Shown here piece by piece: positions 1 through 7,631 of a stretch of 11,029 nt of DNA (position 1 is the first letter of the stretch; the number at the start of each line of letters is the position of its first letter). Source of the DNA: Bacteroidota bacterium (lineage in GTDB: Bacteria; Zhuqueibacterota; Zhuqueibacteria; Zhuqueibacterales; Geothermadaptataceae); contig DRLW01000501.1 in NCBI GenBank assembly GCA_011375275.1, positions 1 through 11,029 of the forward strand, given 5' to 3'. The notes beneath the pieces are model-generated. The model saw only the letters and a list, made by a program, of their open reading frames with translations. It did not search any database and had not been told where the DNA came from. The position numbers were made by a program, and so were the translations under genes.

Positions 1-444
1 GAGCAAGCGCAGGAAAACTCTGCTGAACAAAAACCGATGGTGCATGAGCAGGGCAATGCACCGATGCAGCTCGAATTGCCCGATAATCTTGCCGGCGTAC
101 TTCGGCAGGAAATGCAATTGCTTGAAAAAGGCATGGGCGAACTTTTGGGGCATATCGTCGCCGGGCGTTCCGGAGATGCGGCCGCGGTGGCTTTGAAAAT
201 AGAAAAAAGTTTTGTTCTCAAACAGGCGCTCACACAGGAAGAGCTCAAGCAGCTCGTCGGATTATTGCCGGCAGAGTTTATCACGATGGATCGTAAATTT
301 CATTCAGATGCCGGAGCACTTGCCGCTGCTGCTGAAAAAGGCGAGTTTCGCACGGCGATGAAACTCTACACCACCATGGCAGAGTCATGTCTGGCCTGCC
401 ATAGCCAGTATGCTGCACAGCGCTTTCCAAAACTGGCACATTGA
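1..444 (+). CDS. Cytochrome c'-like (class II c-type) haem protein, 5' partial
   Basis: The frame is open from the first base, so the true start and export signal lie upstream of the window. An internal ATG at 37 is unlikely to be the start, because a c-type cytochrome needs a signal peptide and none follows it. The visible part is mostly helical and charged. Near its C-terminus it has a single haem-binding motif CLACH (bases 388-402), followed by a Tyr and an RFP segment. One CXXCH close to the C-terminus of a helical protein is the layout of cytochrome c'/c-556 proteins (Cytochrom_C_2 family), which sit in the periplasm and carry electrons or bind small ligands. The stop at 442-444 is only 14 nt before the TetR-type gene, so the two are probably co-transcribed. 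The haem motif is certain; the subfamily and role are inference. Confidence 0.75.
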   Translation, partial: EQAQENSAEQKPMVHEQGNAPMQLELPDNLAGVLRQEMQLLEKGMGELLGHIVAGRSGDAAAVALKIEKSFVLKQALTQEELKQLVGLLPAEFITMDRKFHSDAGALAAAAEKGEFRTAMKLYTTMAESCLACHSQYAAQRFPKLAH

Positions 445-458
445 CCCGGAGAATTATT

Positions 459-1043
459 ATGGCACGCATTCACACCGAGGAACGGCAGGTACAAATAATC
501 GATGAAGCCATTCGCATCATCCACGAAAGCGGGTACGGCGCTCTGGGCATCCGCAGGTTAGCTCAGCGAGTCGGTATTACCGAGCCGGCGATCTACAGGC
601 ATTTTTCCGGGAAAGACGAGATCATCGTTGGTATTCTCGACCGGGTTTTGAAAATGGGTGACATGATGTTGTCCCGGGTTTCCCGGAGTCCTGACAGCCG
701 GACGAAAATCAAGAACTTCGTTTTATTTCATTTCGAGTTTCTGCAGAAAAAGCCGGAACTGACGTCGATCGTATTTTCTGAAAATCTGTTTCACAACAAT
801 CCGGTTTTGAAAGTAAAATTGAAGACGATCATCTATTCGAGACACCAGTTGCTGAAAGGGCTGCTTGATGCAGCCCAGAAGCAGAATGTGCTTGCCGATG
901 TTGATACCGATGCCCTCGCTGTACTGATCATCGGCAACATCCGCTTGATCGTTCTCGAATGGAGACTTTCAGATTTTGAGTTTGACCTGCTTGAACGCGG
1001 ACAACGAGCCTGGGTAACGCTGGAGAAGCTGATTTTCGTTTGA
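459..1043 (+). CDS. TetR/AcrR-family transcriptional regulator
   Basis: This 194-residue protein has the size and build of a TetR repressor. Its N-terminal DNA-binding domain contains a helix-turn-helix at about residues 29-49, with the family signature around GITEPAIYRHFSGKDE. The rest is a helical ligand-binding and dimerisation domain. I chose the ATG at 459 because GGAGAA (448-453) lies 7 nt upstream of it with normal spacing. The frame also runs back to a TTG at 441 that overlaps the previous stop, but that start has no matching ribosome site. The gene lies directly upstream of, and on the same strand as, a complete RND efflux operon, and a perfect palindrome sits between them. Local repression of that operon, relieved by an exported compound, is the natural inference. 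The ligand cannot be read from the sequence. Confidence 0.93.
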   Translation: MARIHTEERQVQIIDEAIRIIHESGYGALGIRRLAQRVGITEPAIYRHFSGKDEIIVGILDRVLKMGDMMLSRVSRSPDSRTKIKNFVLFHFEFLQKKPELTSIVFSENLFHNNPVLKVKLKTIIYSRHQLLKGLLDAAQKQNVLADVDTDALAVLIIGNIRLIVLEWRLSDFEFDLLERGQRAWVTLEKLIFV

Positions 1044-1066
1044 AGAAGAGTTGTTCTTATCCGGTG

Positions 1067-1094
1067 TTGGTTTTTCCCGGGCAGATTTTATATC
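1067..1094 (+). promoter_or_regulatory. Candidate sigma-70-type promoter of the efflux operon
   Basis: TTGGTT (1067-1072) and TATATC (1089-1094) are separated by 16 nt. Transcription would begin near 1101, at the left edge of the palindrome at 1103-1120, which is a good position for repression. Both hexamers match the consensus only in part, so this is a tentative call. Confidence 0.35.
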
Positions 1095-1102
1095 CAACAA
1101 TG

Positions 1103-1120
1103 TTAGTTAGTGATAACTAA
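1103..1120. promoter_or_regulatory. Probable TetR-type operator (perfect inverted repeat)
   Basis: TTAGTTA-GTGA-TAACTAA is a perfect 7-bp inverted repeat around a 4-nt spacer. It lies in the only gap between the TetR-type gene and the TolC-like gene, 20 nt before the chosen start at 1141. An overlapping shorter pairing, TTAGT-GATA-ACTAA (1107-1120), exists because TTAG is repeated on the left. Size, symmetry and position fit a TetR-dimer operator. Binding itself is inferred. Confidence 0.65.
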
Positions 1121-1140
1121 AAATGCAAAAAGGAAACATG

Positions 1141-2457
1141 ATGAACCATTTCATAATATCCACTCTGCTGTTGTTTGAGCTGGGTGCAGTAGCCGCCGCC
1201 GGCGGCACACAAGAAAGGCACATAGCCCTTTCCGATGCACTGCGGATGGCGCTGGAGAATAACCCCGCTGTCGAGGCGATGCATAGCCAGCGCCGGGCAG
1301 CCGAGGCCCGGACGCGGGAAGCGATGAGCGGTTTTCTGCCGCAGCTCTCTTTGAATGCGAGCTACACCCGTTATCAGGAGCCCAATATCATCCTGCCCAT
1401 CCACCAGGTCGGTGTGTTTCCGCCTCTGGATGATCAGATTTACGATGCGCGCGTGCAGCTCTACCTGCCGATTTTCGATGGCGGCCGTACCTTTGCCAGT
1501 CGCCGGGCAGCCAGAGCCGGCATGAACGAGTCGCGGGTGAAGGAGGAAGAAACACGCATCGCGCTGACCGAGCGCATCACACAAATTTTCATTCAGGCGC
1601 AGGAAATCACCGACAAGGAGAATCTTATAACAGCCCGCGTGCGCTCTCTGCAGCGCCGCCACGAGGAGCTCAGTCTGCTGCTCGGTGAAGGGCGTGTTTC
1701 ACCAGCGGATCTGGCCAATGTCTCCGCCTTTCTTCACGGTGCCCGTGCTGACAGCATCGAGATCGCCATGAAAAAGACCGAGTTGGCGTTGCGGCTCGGC
1801 CAGCTTACAGGCGCAGGCGGCGAGCTGTATCCTCGGCTTGAAGATGCCAGGGCACTGCAGAAGATGGGGGTCTTATCCGATACCCTGCTGCTGCACCGCC
1901 CGGGCCCGCAAGTGCGAAAAGCCCAGGCCAAAGTTGAGCAGGCCCGGGCCATGAAAGCTCTTGCGGTGCGCAGTTTTCTCCCGGACATCAGCGGTTTTGC
2001 AACCTATATCTATCGCTCCGGTGCAGACCTGGATCTGATCGGTGAATGGGCGGCAGGCGTGAGTGTCAAACTGCCACTGTTTACCGGCGGCAGGCGCATC
2101 GCCAAAGTCCGGCAGGCCGGGGCTTCTCTGAGCGCGGCGGAAAGCAACCTCCGGGCCGCGGAAACTGCTCAGAAAACCGATTTGGAGCTCGCTCTGCAAC
2201 AATTGCACTCAGCCAGACAGAGGCGGCAGCGTATCGGGGCCGCAGTGACGAGCAAGGCCACCTCAGTGGCGGCCTGGCAGGAAATGCACCAAGCCGGGCG
2301 CATCCCGCTGAGTGAGCTGCTGGTGCGCGAGACCGAGCTGCTGCAGTTGCAGATTCAGGAGCGAAGCCTGGCCTGGCAGGAGGTGCTCTCGGCTTTGCGT
2401 TATCAGGCCATTGCAGGCACTTTGCCGGAAGTGATCGAGAAAATAACTGTTCGTTGA
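1141..2457 (+). CDS. TolC-like outer-membrane efflux channel (OEP family)
   Basis: This 438-residue protein is the outer-membrane channel of a tripartite exporter. It begins with a typical Sec signal peptide: a short N-terminus, a hydrophobic ISTLLLFELGAVAAA core and small residues before a likely cut near residue 20. Two similar OEP halves follow, at about residues 30-210 and 235-430, rich in Ala, Gln, Glu and Arg as expected for the long periplasmic alpha-barrel. The stretches LPIFDGGR and LPLFTGGRR are the equivalent strand-turn segments of the two halves and confirm the internal duplication. AGGA (1131-1134) lies 6 nt before the ATG at 1141. An ATG at 1138 is also possible; the ATG at 1123 precedes the ribosome site and is disfavoured. 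It is the first gene of the efflux operon. The substrate is unknown. Confidence 0.93.
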   Translation: MNHFIISTLLLFELGAVAAAGGTQERHIALSDALRMALENNPAVEAMHSQRRAAEARTREAMSGFLPQLSLNASYTRYQEPNIILPIHQVGVFPPLDDQIYDARVQLYLPIFDGGRTFASRRAARAGMNESRVKEEETRIALTERITQIFIQAQEITDKENLITARVRSLQRRHEELSLLLGEGRVSPADLANVSAFLHGARADSIEIAMKKTELALRLGQLTGAGGELYPRLEDARALQKMGVLSDTLLLHRPGPQVRKAQAKVEQARAMKALAVRSFLPDISGFATYIYRSGADLDLIGEWAAGVSVKLPLFTGGRRIAKVRQAGASLSAAESNLRAAETAQKTDLELALQQLHSARQRRQRIGAAVTSKATSVAAWQEMHQAGRIPLSELLVRETELLQLQIQERSLAWQEVLSALRYQAIAGTLPEVIEKITVR

Positions 2458-2474
2458 GGCAGGATTACGGACTC

Positions 2475-2652
2475 AGCACGTGCCTGCCCCCCGAACGGTC
2501 ATCCCGGTTTCCCCGCAGGGGAAGGCCGGAATCTCCCGGGTTCTGGCACGTGCCCGAAAAGATGAGTTTCCGGCACTTTACTTCGCCTGGCCGAATGGCA
2601 GATGTCGCTATCTGCATCAGGCCCGGTTCGTTGAGTGAAGTGGAAAACCAGA
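2475..2652 (+). repeat. Left-truncated copy (A) of the 236-bp MITE-like repeat, inside the efflux operon
   Basis: From AGCACGTGCC onward this segment aligns with copies at 8430, 9017 and 9461 through the shared GGTTTCCCCGCAGGGGAA core to a right end reading CCAGA. The aligned part is 178 bp, exactly the length of the matching part of copy C (9075-9252), so there is no net indel. The first 58 bp of the element are missing and the TolC-like stop lies 17 nt upstream of the alignable part. Copy A is more diverged than the others: its right terminal repeat has changed and the distal CCGGAATGACA arm is broken. It is in the same orientation as the other copies and occupies most of the 269-nt gap between tolC-like and adaptor genes. 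Confidence 0.88.
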
Positions 2653-2726
2653 TTCGAATACAAAATACATCAACCCGAACGACTCCATGGGTTAAGAGTA
2701 AATCAGCCAAAAAGGAGCACATAACC

Positions 2727-3788
2727 ATGACGACATATGACAAAACCATAAGCAAACTCACTATCGCGGGTCTGGTATTGCTCGCGGCAGTGTTTGCCGG
2801 GTGCGGTTCGTCCGGAGAGAATGAGCAGGCGCCGCGGCCGGTTGCGGTGCGGACGATTTTACCGCAGAAGATGACCCTCAGCCAGCAACTGGAATACCTT
2901 GGGACTGTACGTTCGCAGGATGAGGTGAAAATCATCGCGCGGGTTGCAGGCACGGTCACTGAAATGCCTTTTGCAGAGGGCGATGCGGTGCAGGCGGGAG
3001 AGATTATCGCCAAGTTGGATGCCCCGGAAATCCGCGCCGCGGTGCGGAAAGTTCAGGCAGAAAAAGACTACTGGTGTCGCCGCTACGAGGCAGACCAGCG
3101 TCTGGTGGCAGCCAGGGCCCTGCCACGCGAGCAGATGGAAGCGAGCCGGCGCGCCTGCACCTCGGCAACGGCAGCCCTGGCCGAGGTCAACTCCAGGCTG
3201 GCGAAAACCCGTGAAAAAGCCACGGTGAGCGGCAGAGTGCTGCGCTGGTTTGTCGAGCCGGGGCAGAGCGTCATGCCGGGCCAGCCGATCTTGTTGCTCG
3301 GCCGCAGCAATCTGGAAATTCAGACGGACGTGATCGAGGAAGACCTGCAACGCGGTATCGCTGTGGGCACTCCGGTTGAGGTCGAATATGGTGCTGGTCA
3401 GTATTTTCCGGCGCGCGTCTCGGAAGTTGCCCCGACCAGCAAAGGGCCGGCGCGCATCTATACCGTCAAAATCGCCATTGCCGACTCTTTGGTTGATAAA
3501 CTGCGCAACGGTGCTTCGGTGAATGTCAATTTCATCCTGCAGGAAAGCAACAGCACGCTGGCTCTGCCGGTGAGTGCAATCGCCGGCAGAGACACCCGCC
3601 CGCATCTTTTCCTCATTCGGGCTGACCGCGCTATCCTGCAGCCTGTTGAGCTGGGCATCGAGCAGGATGGTTGGGTCGAAGTCAAATTTCCGTGGAACGG
3701 CAGCGATGCTGTAGCGATCAGCAACCTGAGTGGCCTCAAAGACGGCGTGCCGGTGTTCAGTGTCGCCAGCAGGGAGGTACAGCCATGA
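2727..3788 (+). CDS. RND efflux periplasmic adaptor (membrane-fusion protein), lipoprotein
   Basis: This 353-residue adaptor would bridge the inner-membrane pump and the outer-membrane channel. The N-terminus is a lipoprotein signal: charged MTTYDK, a hydrophobic stretch, then a lipobox ending FAGC with Cys26 as the probable lipidated residue. A lipoyl/biotinyl-like half motif follows (VAGTVTEMPFAEGDAVQAGEIIAKLD), then a coiled-coil hairpin of about 80 residues, the second lipoyl half (SGRVLRWFVEPGQSV), and a beta-barrel and membrane-proximal region. AAGGAG (2712-2717) lies 9 nt before the ATG. The frame stays open upstream to a TTG at 2454, but that extension is repeat DNA with no signal peptide. 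The gene ends in an ATGA overlap with the pump gene, so the two are translationally coupled. Substrate unknown. Confidence 0.94.
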   Translation: MTTYDKTISKLTIAGLVLLAAVFAGCGSSGENEQAPRPVAVRTILPQKMTLSQQLEYLGTVRSQDEVKIIARVAGTVTEMPFAEGDAVQAGEIIAKLDAPEIRAAVRKVQAEKDYWCRRYEADQRLVAARALPREQMEASRRACTSATAALAEVNSRLAKTREKATVSGRVLRWFVEPGQSVMPGQPILLLGRSNLEIQTDVIEEDLQRGIAVGTPVEVEYGAGQYFPARVSEVAPTSKGPARIYTVKIAIADSLVDKLRNGASVNVNFILQESNSTLALPVSAIAGRDTRPHLFLIRADRAILQPVELGIEQDGWVEVKFPWNGSDAVAISNLSGLKDGVPVFSVASREVQP

Positions 3789-6700
3789 ATCTGCCGGAAT
3801 TTGCCCTGAAAAACCGTTATACCGCATACGCGCTTTCGATCGCTGCTGTGCTCTTCGGAGTGCTCGCCTATGTCAGCCTGCCGATTCAGCTTTTCCCCGA
3901 TACGGCACCACCGCTGGTCAATGTACTGACGCCTTATCCCGGTGCTGCTGCACAGGATGTTGCGGATTTGGTCTCTGATCCGATCGAGAAAGAGACCGCT
4001 GCCCTCGAAGGGGTGTACAGGGTGACCTCCACTTCACAGGACGGGCTGTCGCTGATCGCGATCGAGTTCCGTTACGACATATCCGTCGATCTCGCTGCCG
4101 TGGACGTGCAAAATGCCATCTCGCGCATCCGCGCCAAACTGCCGCGGGAGATCGGCGAACCGCAGGTGATCAAATTCTCCACCAGCAGCCGTCCGGTTCT
4201 CACCGTCGGCCTGCGCGGGGATGATCTCGTCGAGGTTCGGCGAACGGCGGAAGACGAGCTGGCCCCGGAGCTGCAGCGCGTGCCGGGTGTGGCTCTGGTG
4301 GATGTCTTCGGCGGATACCAGCCGGAGATTTCGGTTCGCGTCGATCGCAGCCGTCTGGAAGCCCACAAACTCCGTCTGCCCATGATCGTCGAGGCCATAC
4401 GCAGCCATAACATCAGTGCCCCGGCCGGGCAGATCCGCAGCAGCGGCCGGCAGTACACTTTCCGTGTCGATGAGCAGAGCCGAACAGTGCAGGAGCTGGC
4501 GGATATCCCGCTCACGACCCCGGCCGGCTACCGCATCCGTATCGCAGATGTGGCCACGGTTACCCGGGGCGCAGGTGAGGATCAGTCCCGTTTCCGTGTC
4601 AACGGCCAGCCGGCCATCGCCATGCAGATTTTCAAACAGGATGATGCCAACACCGTGGAAGTGGTCAACCTGTCACGGCAGAAGTTCACAGAGCTTGCTG
4701 AGCGCTTTCAGCATATCGAAGTTATCGAAGCCGAGGAGGCAGCCTCCTTTACCGAGCTGGTGGTGAGCAATATGCTCGGCAGTGTCTGGCAGGCGCTGTT
4801 GCTGGCGACTGTTGTGATTTTTCTTTTCCTCGGCAGCCTGAATCGCGGTCTGGTCGTGGCTATCTCCATGCCCATGTCGTTTCTGCTCACCTTTGCGGGG
4901 ATGAAGTTATTCGATATCGAGGTCAACATGGTCACCCTGACAGCGATCATCCTGTCCGTGGGCATGGTGGTCGATGGTGCAGTGGTCATTCTGGAAAATA
5001 TCACCCGGCGCTATCACGAAGACAAACTCACCCCGGAAGAAGCGGCGCTGGCCGGTGCTTCGGAAATTCAGTTTGCAGTCATCGCCGGTATTGCCACCAC
5101 GCTGATCGTGCTCATCCCGCTGCTGTTTCTGTACGGGTTTGTCGGCAAAACTTTTGGCCCGCTGGCTGCGACGCTGATCATCGCTTTTGTCTCATCCCTG
5201 CTGGTCGCTCTCGGGCTGGTGCCGATTCTCACCGCCCTGGTAACCAAAGAGGGTGGCAAAACCGAAGCCCTGGCAAAAAAAATCACCGCACCCTGGAACC
5301 GGATGATGGACAGTCTGCGCGATCTCTACATCACCCTGCTGCAGAAATCGCTGCGCATGCGCTGGCTGGTTTTCCTTACGGTCGCGGTTCTGTTCGTTTT
5401 GTCCCTGGTAATTCTGCGCTTCCGCGGCATGGAGCTGCTTCCCAAGATGGATGGCGGTTCGAGTTTTATCATCGTCGAAACGCCCTCTGGTTCTTCCCTC
5501 GATGAAACCGAAAAAGTGATGCAGCACGTCGAAGCCGTCTTGATGGAAGAGCCGGAAATCGTGCTGATTTCCAACCAGATGGGTTTTGAGACCGGCATGC
5601 ATTCATTTGCCGGCGGCGGGGTGCAGGGGCCGACTCAGGGCTATATCGCCATCACGCTGACACCGCGTACGGAACGCCGGGAAACCATCTGGCAGATCCA
5701 GGATCGGTTGCGCCGCAAGCTGGCGCGGATCCCCAATATTCAGAATCTGGTCGTTCGCGAAGCTGGCAGTACGGCCAAGGCCACGACCGCTTCGTCGATC
5801 ATCGTCAGTATCAGAGGGGAAGACCCGCTGGTACTGGACCGGCTCGGCGAACAGGCACTGGAGATTTTGCGCCGCGTCGATGGCGTGGTCAACCCTTACC
5901 GGAGCTGGCGGCTGGACCAGCGCAATACAGCGATCACCATCGACGAGAAGCGCGCCCGCGAGCTTGGCCTTTCGCCTGCGGCTGTCGCGCGCGAGCTGGC
6001 GATGGCTCTGGACGGCATACCGGCCGGTATCTATCGCGGTGGTGAAGGTGATGACACGCCCATCCGTGTGCGCTATGCTGAACAGTTCCGCAGCCAGGAG
6101 GGGGATGCCTTCCGCGTGCGTACGGTTTCCGCCCGCGATGGCAGCGTCGTGCCCCTGGGTGCTGTGGCGCGTGGCCGTGAAGTTTATCTGCAGGGGCTGG
6201 TGACGCGCGAAAACCTGCAGCCCAAGCTGGAGCTGCTCGCCTTGCACGAAGGGCGGGCGCTGAACTTCGTCACCGCGGACGTGGAAAAAGCACTGCAATC
6301 GCTGACCGTTCCGCAGGGTTATGAGGTCAGTCTTGCAGGAGAAAACAGCGATGTCGCCGAAGCGCGCGGGGAGCTCGGTGGAGCACTGGCGGTAGCCATG
6401 CTGGCCATCTACTTGCTGCTGGTGGCGCAGTTCCGTTCCTTCCTGCATCCGCTCACGGTGATGATGTCGATTCCTCTGAGTCTGATCGGCGTGGGCATTG
6501 CTCTTTGGCTGGCCGGCAAGCCGGTATCCATGCCGGTGATGGTCGGCCTGATTCTTCTGGTGGGCATTGTGGTGAACAATTCGATCATTCTGATCGATTT
6601 CATTCGCCAGCGCCGGGAACAGGGCCAGGAGAGGCGTGCCGCGATCGTGGAATCCGTGGCCACGCGCTTCCGCCCGATCATGATGACCTCGTTTTCGACT

Positions 6701-6877
6701 ATCGTCGGTATGATTCCGCTGGCGCTGGAATGGGCGCTCGGTGCCGAACGCTTTTCCCCCCTGGCCATCGCTGTTATCGGCGGTATGACGGCTTCGACGT
6801 TTTTGACTATGGTCGTCATTCCCGTATTTTACGACGCATTTGACGGCTGGGGCAGGAAGAAGGCAGAAGGAGTGTGA
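3785..6877 (+). CDS. RND-family inner-membrane efflux pump (AcrB/MexB-type superfamily)
   Basis: At 1030 residues this is a full-length RND transporter driven by the proton gradient. The first membrane helix is at about residues 12-30 and is followed by the family opening PIQLFPDTAPP. A large periplasmic porter/docking loop leads to helices 2-6 (about 327-530). Helix 7 is at about 524-545, a second periplasmic loop follows, and helix 8 begins near 866. The start at 3785 overlaps the adaptor stop and has GGAGG 7 nt upstream. The helix-4 motif VVDGAVVILEN keeps one relay Asp (Asp397), but Gly398 replaces the second Asp of AcrB. In helix 10, VVNNSIILID places Asn931 where AcrB has its relay Lys. 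This resembles non-AcrB branches of the superfamily. Heavy-metal export is possible from the VDGAVV motif, but I see no convincing metal-site signature. Confidence 0.95.
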   Translation: MNLPEFALKNRYTAYALSIAAVLFGVLAYVSLPIQLFPDTAPPLVNVLTPYPGAAAQDVADLVSDPIEKETAALEGVYRVTSTSQDGLSLIAIEFRYDISVDLAAVDVQNAISRIRAKLPREIGEPQVIKFSTSSRPVLTVGLRGDDLVEVRRTAEDELAPELQRVPGVALVDVFGGYQPEISVRVDRSRLEAHKLRLPMIVEAIRSHNISAPAGQIRSSGRQYTFRVDEQSRTVQELADIPLTTPAGYRIRIADVATVTRGAGEDQSRFRVNGQPAIAMQIFKQDDANTVEVVNLSRQKFTELAERFQHIEVIEAEEAASFTELVVSNMLGSVWQALLLATVVIFLFLGSLNRGLVVAISMPMSFLLTFAGMKLFDIEVNMVTLTAIILSVGMVVDGAVVILENITRRYHEDKLTPEEAALAGASEIQFAVIAGIATTLIVLIPLLFLYGFVGKTFGPLAATLIIAFVSSLLVALGLVPILTALVTKEGGKTEALAKKITAPWNRMMDSLRDLYITLLQKSLRMRWLVFLTVAVLFVLSLVILRFRGMELLPKMDGGSSFIIVETPSGSSLDETEKVMQHVEAVLMEEPEIVLISNQMGFETGMHSFAGGGVQGPTQGYIAITLTPRTERRETIWQIQDRLRRKLARIPNIQNLVVREAGSTAKATTASSIIVSIRGEDPLVLDRLGEQALEILRRVDGVVNPYRSWRLDQRNTAITIDEKRARELGLSPAAVARELAMALDGIPAGIYRGGEGDDTPIRVRYAEQFRSQEGDAFRVRTVSARDGSVVPLGAVARGREVYLQGLVTRENLQPKLELLALHEGRALNFVTADVEKALQSLTVPQGYEVSLAGENSDVAEARGELGGALAVAMLAIYLLLVAQFRSFLHPLTVMMSIPLSLIGVGIALWLAGKPVSMPVMVGLILLVGIVVNNSIILIDFIRQRREQGQERRAAIVESVATRFRPIMMTSFSTIVGMIPLALEWALGAERFSPLAIAVIGGMTASTFLTMVVIPVFYDAFDGWGRKKAEGV

Positions 6878-6880
6878 TGT

Positions 6881-6900
6881 CGCCGGTTCAGATGCCGGCG
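6881..6900. terminator. Small hairpin between convergent genes, possible weak terminator
   Basis: CGCCGG-TTCAGATG-CCGGCG is a perfect 6-bp GC-rich inverted repeat with an 8-nt loop. It begins 4 nt after the pump stop and covers the end of the convergent membrane-protein gene. No T-run follows on either strand, so a canonical Rho-independent terminator is not supported. Confidence 0.3.
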
Positions 6901-7631
6901 CGCACCAGAAGCGCTGTCAATGCCGCCAGCAGCATCGACAGCAGCGTGCCGATGAGCACGTACTCAGCAAAGCGGCGTTTGTCCAGCTCTTTGAAGCGGG
7001 TGAAGCCCTTGGCCACGAGCACAAAGCCGATGGCAGCTACCTGGTTGCTGAGTACGGCGATGTAAACGATCAGCCGCTCGAGGATGCCGATGATCCAGCC
7101 TGCGCGGTATTCACTGCGATCGATGCTGATCAACTGGCTGTCTGTTTCCTGTTTCGTGGGCTGCAGGTCGATTTTTTTGAAAACATAACGAACCACCAGG
7201 TTGAGTTCGTTCAGACAGAGTGCAGCTCCTAAAATAACCACGCTGCAGCGCGGGCACCAACTGGCTGGTGCGAGCAGAAAAAAACGCGATGCGTGCGCGA
7301 GTTTGTCCAGGAGCCATGTGTTGAACTGCAGGCCGGCAGCTTCGGAGAAGAGCAGGCTCAGCAGCACCACCAGCACGGCCAGAGCCGCCAGCCGTATTTC
7401 GGTCAGACGGTTTGCAAAGCGCTTTTCCAGCCTGTAGTGCAACAGGGTGACCAGCAGCAGGGCTGCAGCGGCAAACAACAGCAGCCAGCCCGGTGTGAAC
7501 AGGAGCAGGGCAAAGAGCTGGAGCGAGAGCATGATTCCACTGCGCATCGCAGTGAGCTCGTTTTCATGAAAAAGGAAGACCAGCCGCGACAGCACAACGA
7601 CGGTCGCGTAAGAATAAAATTCAGCAGTCAT
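6888..7631 (-). CDS. Multi-pass membrane protein paired with SatD (resembles the C-terminal part of DUF3307-type proteins)
   Basis: This 247-residue protein is strongly hydrophobic, with about six or seven membrane helices. The clearest are near residues 5-20, 30-60, 83-98, 130-150 and three in the last 70 residues. Its best-preserved looking part is the C-terminus: GILERLIVYIAVLSNQVAAI, then a KGFTRFKEL loop and AEYVLIGTLLSMLLA. This is the kind of C-terminus I associate with DUF3307-type membrane proteins that neighbour satD genes in Bacteroidota and Chlorobiota; that link is from memory. The N-terminal half is less recognisable. Its ATG (7629-7631 on the - strand) overlaps the satD stop, so the two are probably translationally coupled. 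The function is unknown; sensing or transport with SatD is speculation. Confidence 0.8.
   Translation of the reverse strand: MTAEFYSYATVVVLSRLVFLFHENELTAMRSGIMLSLQLFALLLFTPGWLLLFAAAALLLVTLLHYRLEKRFANRLTEIRLAALAVLVVLLSLLFSEAAGLQFNTWLLDKLAHASRFFLLAPASWCPRCSVVILGAALCLNELNLVVRYVFKKIDLQPTKQETDSQLISIDRSEYRAGWIIGILERLIVYIAVLSNQVAAIGFVLVAKGFTRFKELDKRRFAEYVLIGTLLSMLLAALTALLVRAGI

Noticed and set aside
1117..1662. A 181-codon - strand frame opposite the start of the TolC-like gene
   Set aside because: It overlaps the operator and the signal peptide coding region and shows no domain; a shadow frame.
2454..2726. N-terminal extension of the adaptor from a TTG overlapping the tolC-like stop
   Set aside because: The extension is repeat sequence. 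The ATG at 2727 has an AAGGAG site and begins a clean lipoprotein signal peptide.
2859..3827. A 322-codon - strand frame opposite the adaptor gene
   Set aside because: Shadow of a GC-rich coding strand; composition is not protein-like and the + strand gene is certain.
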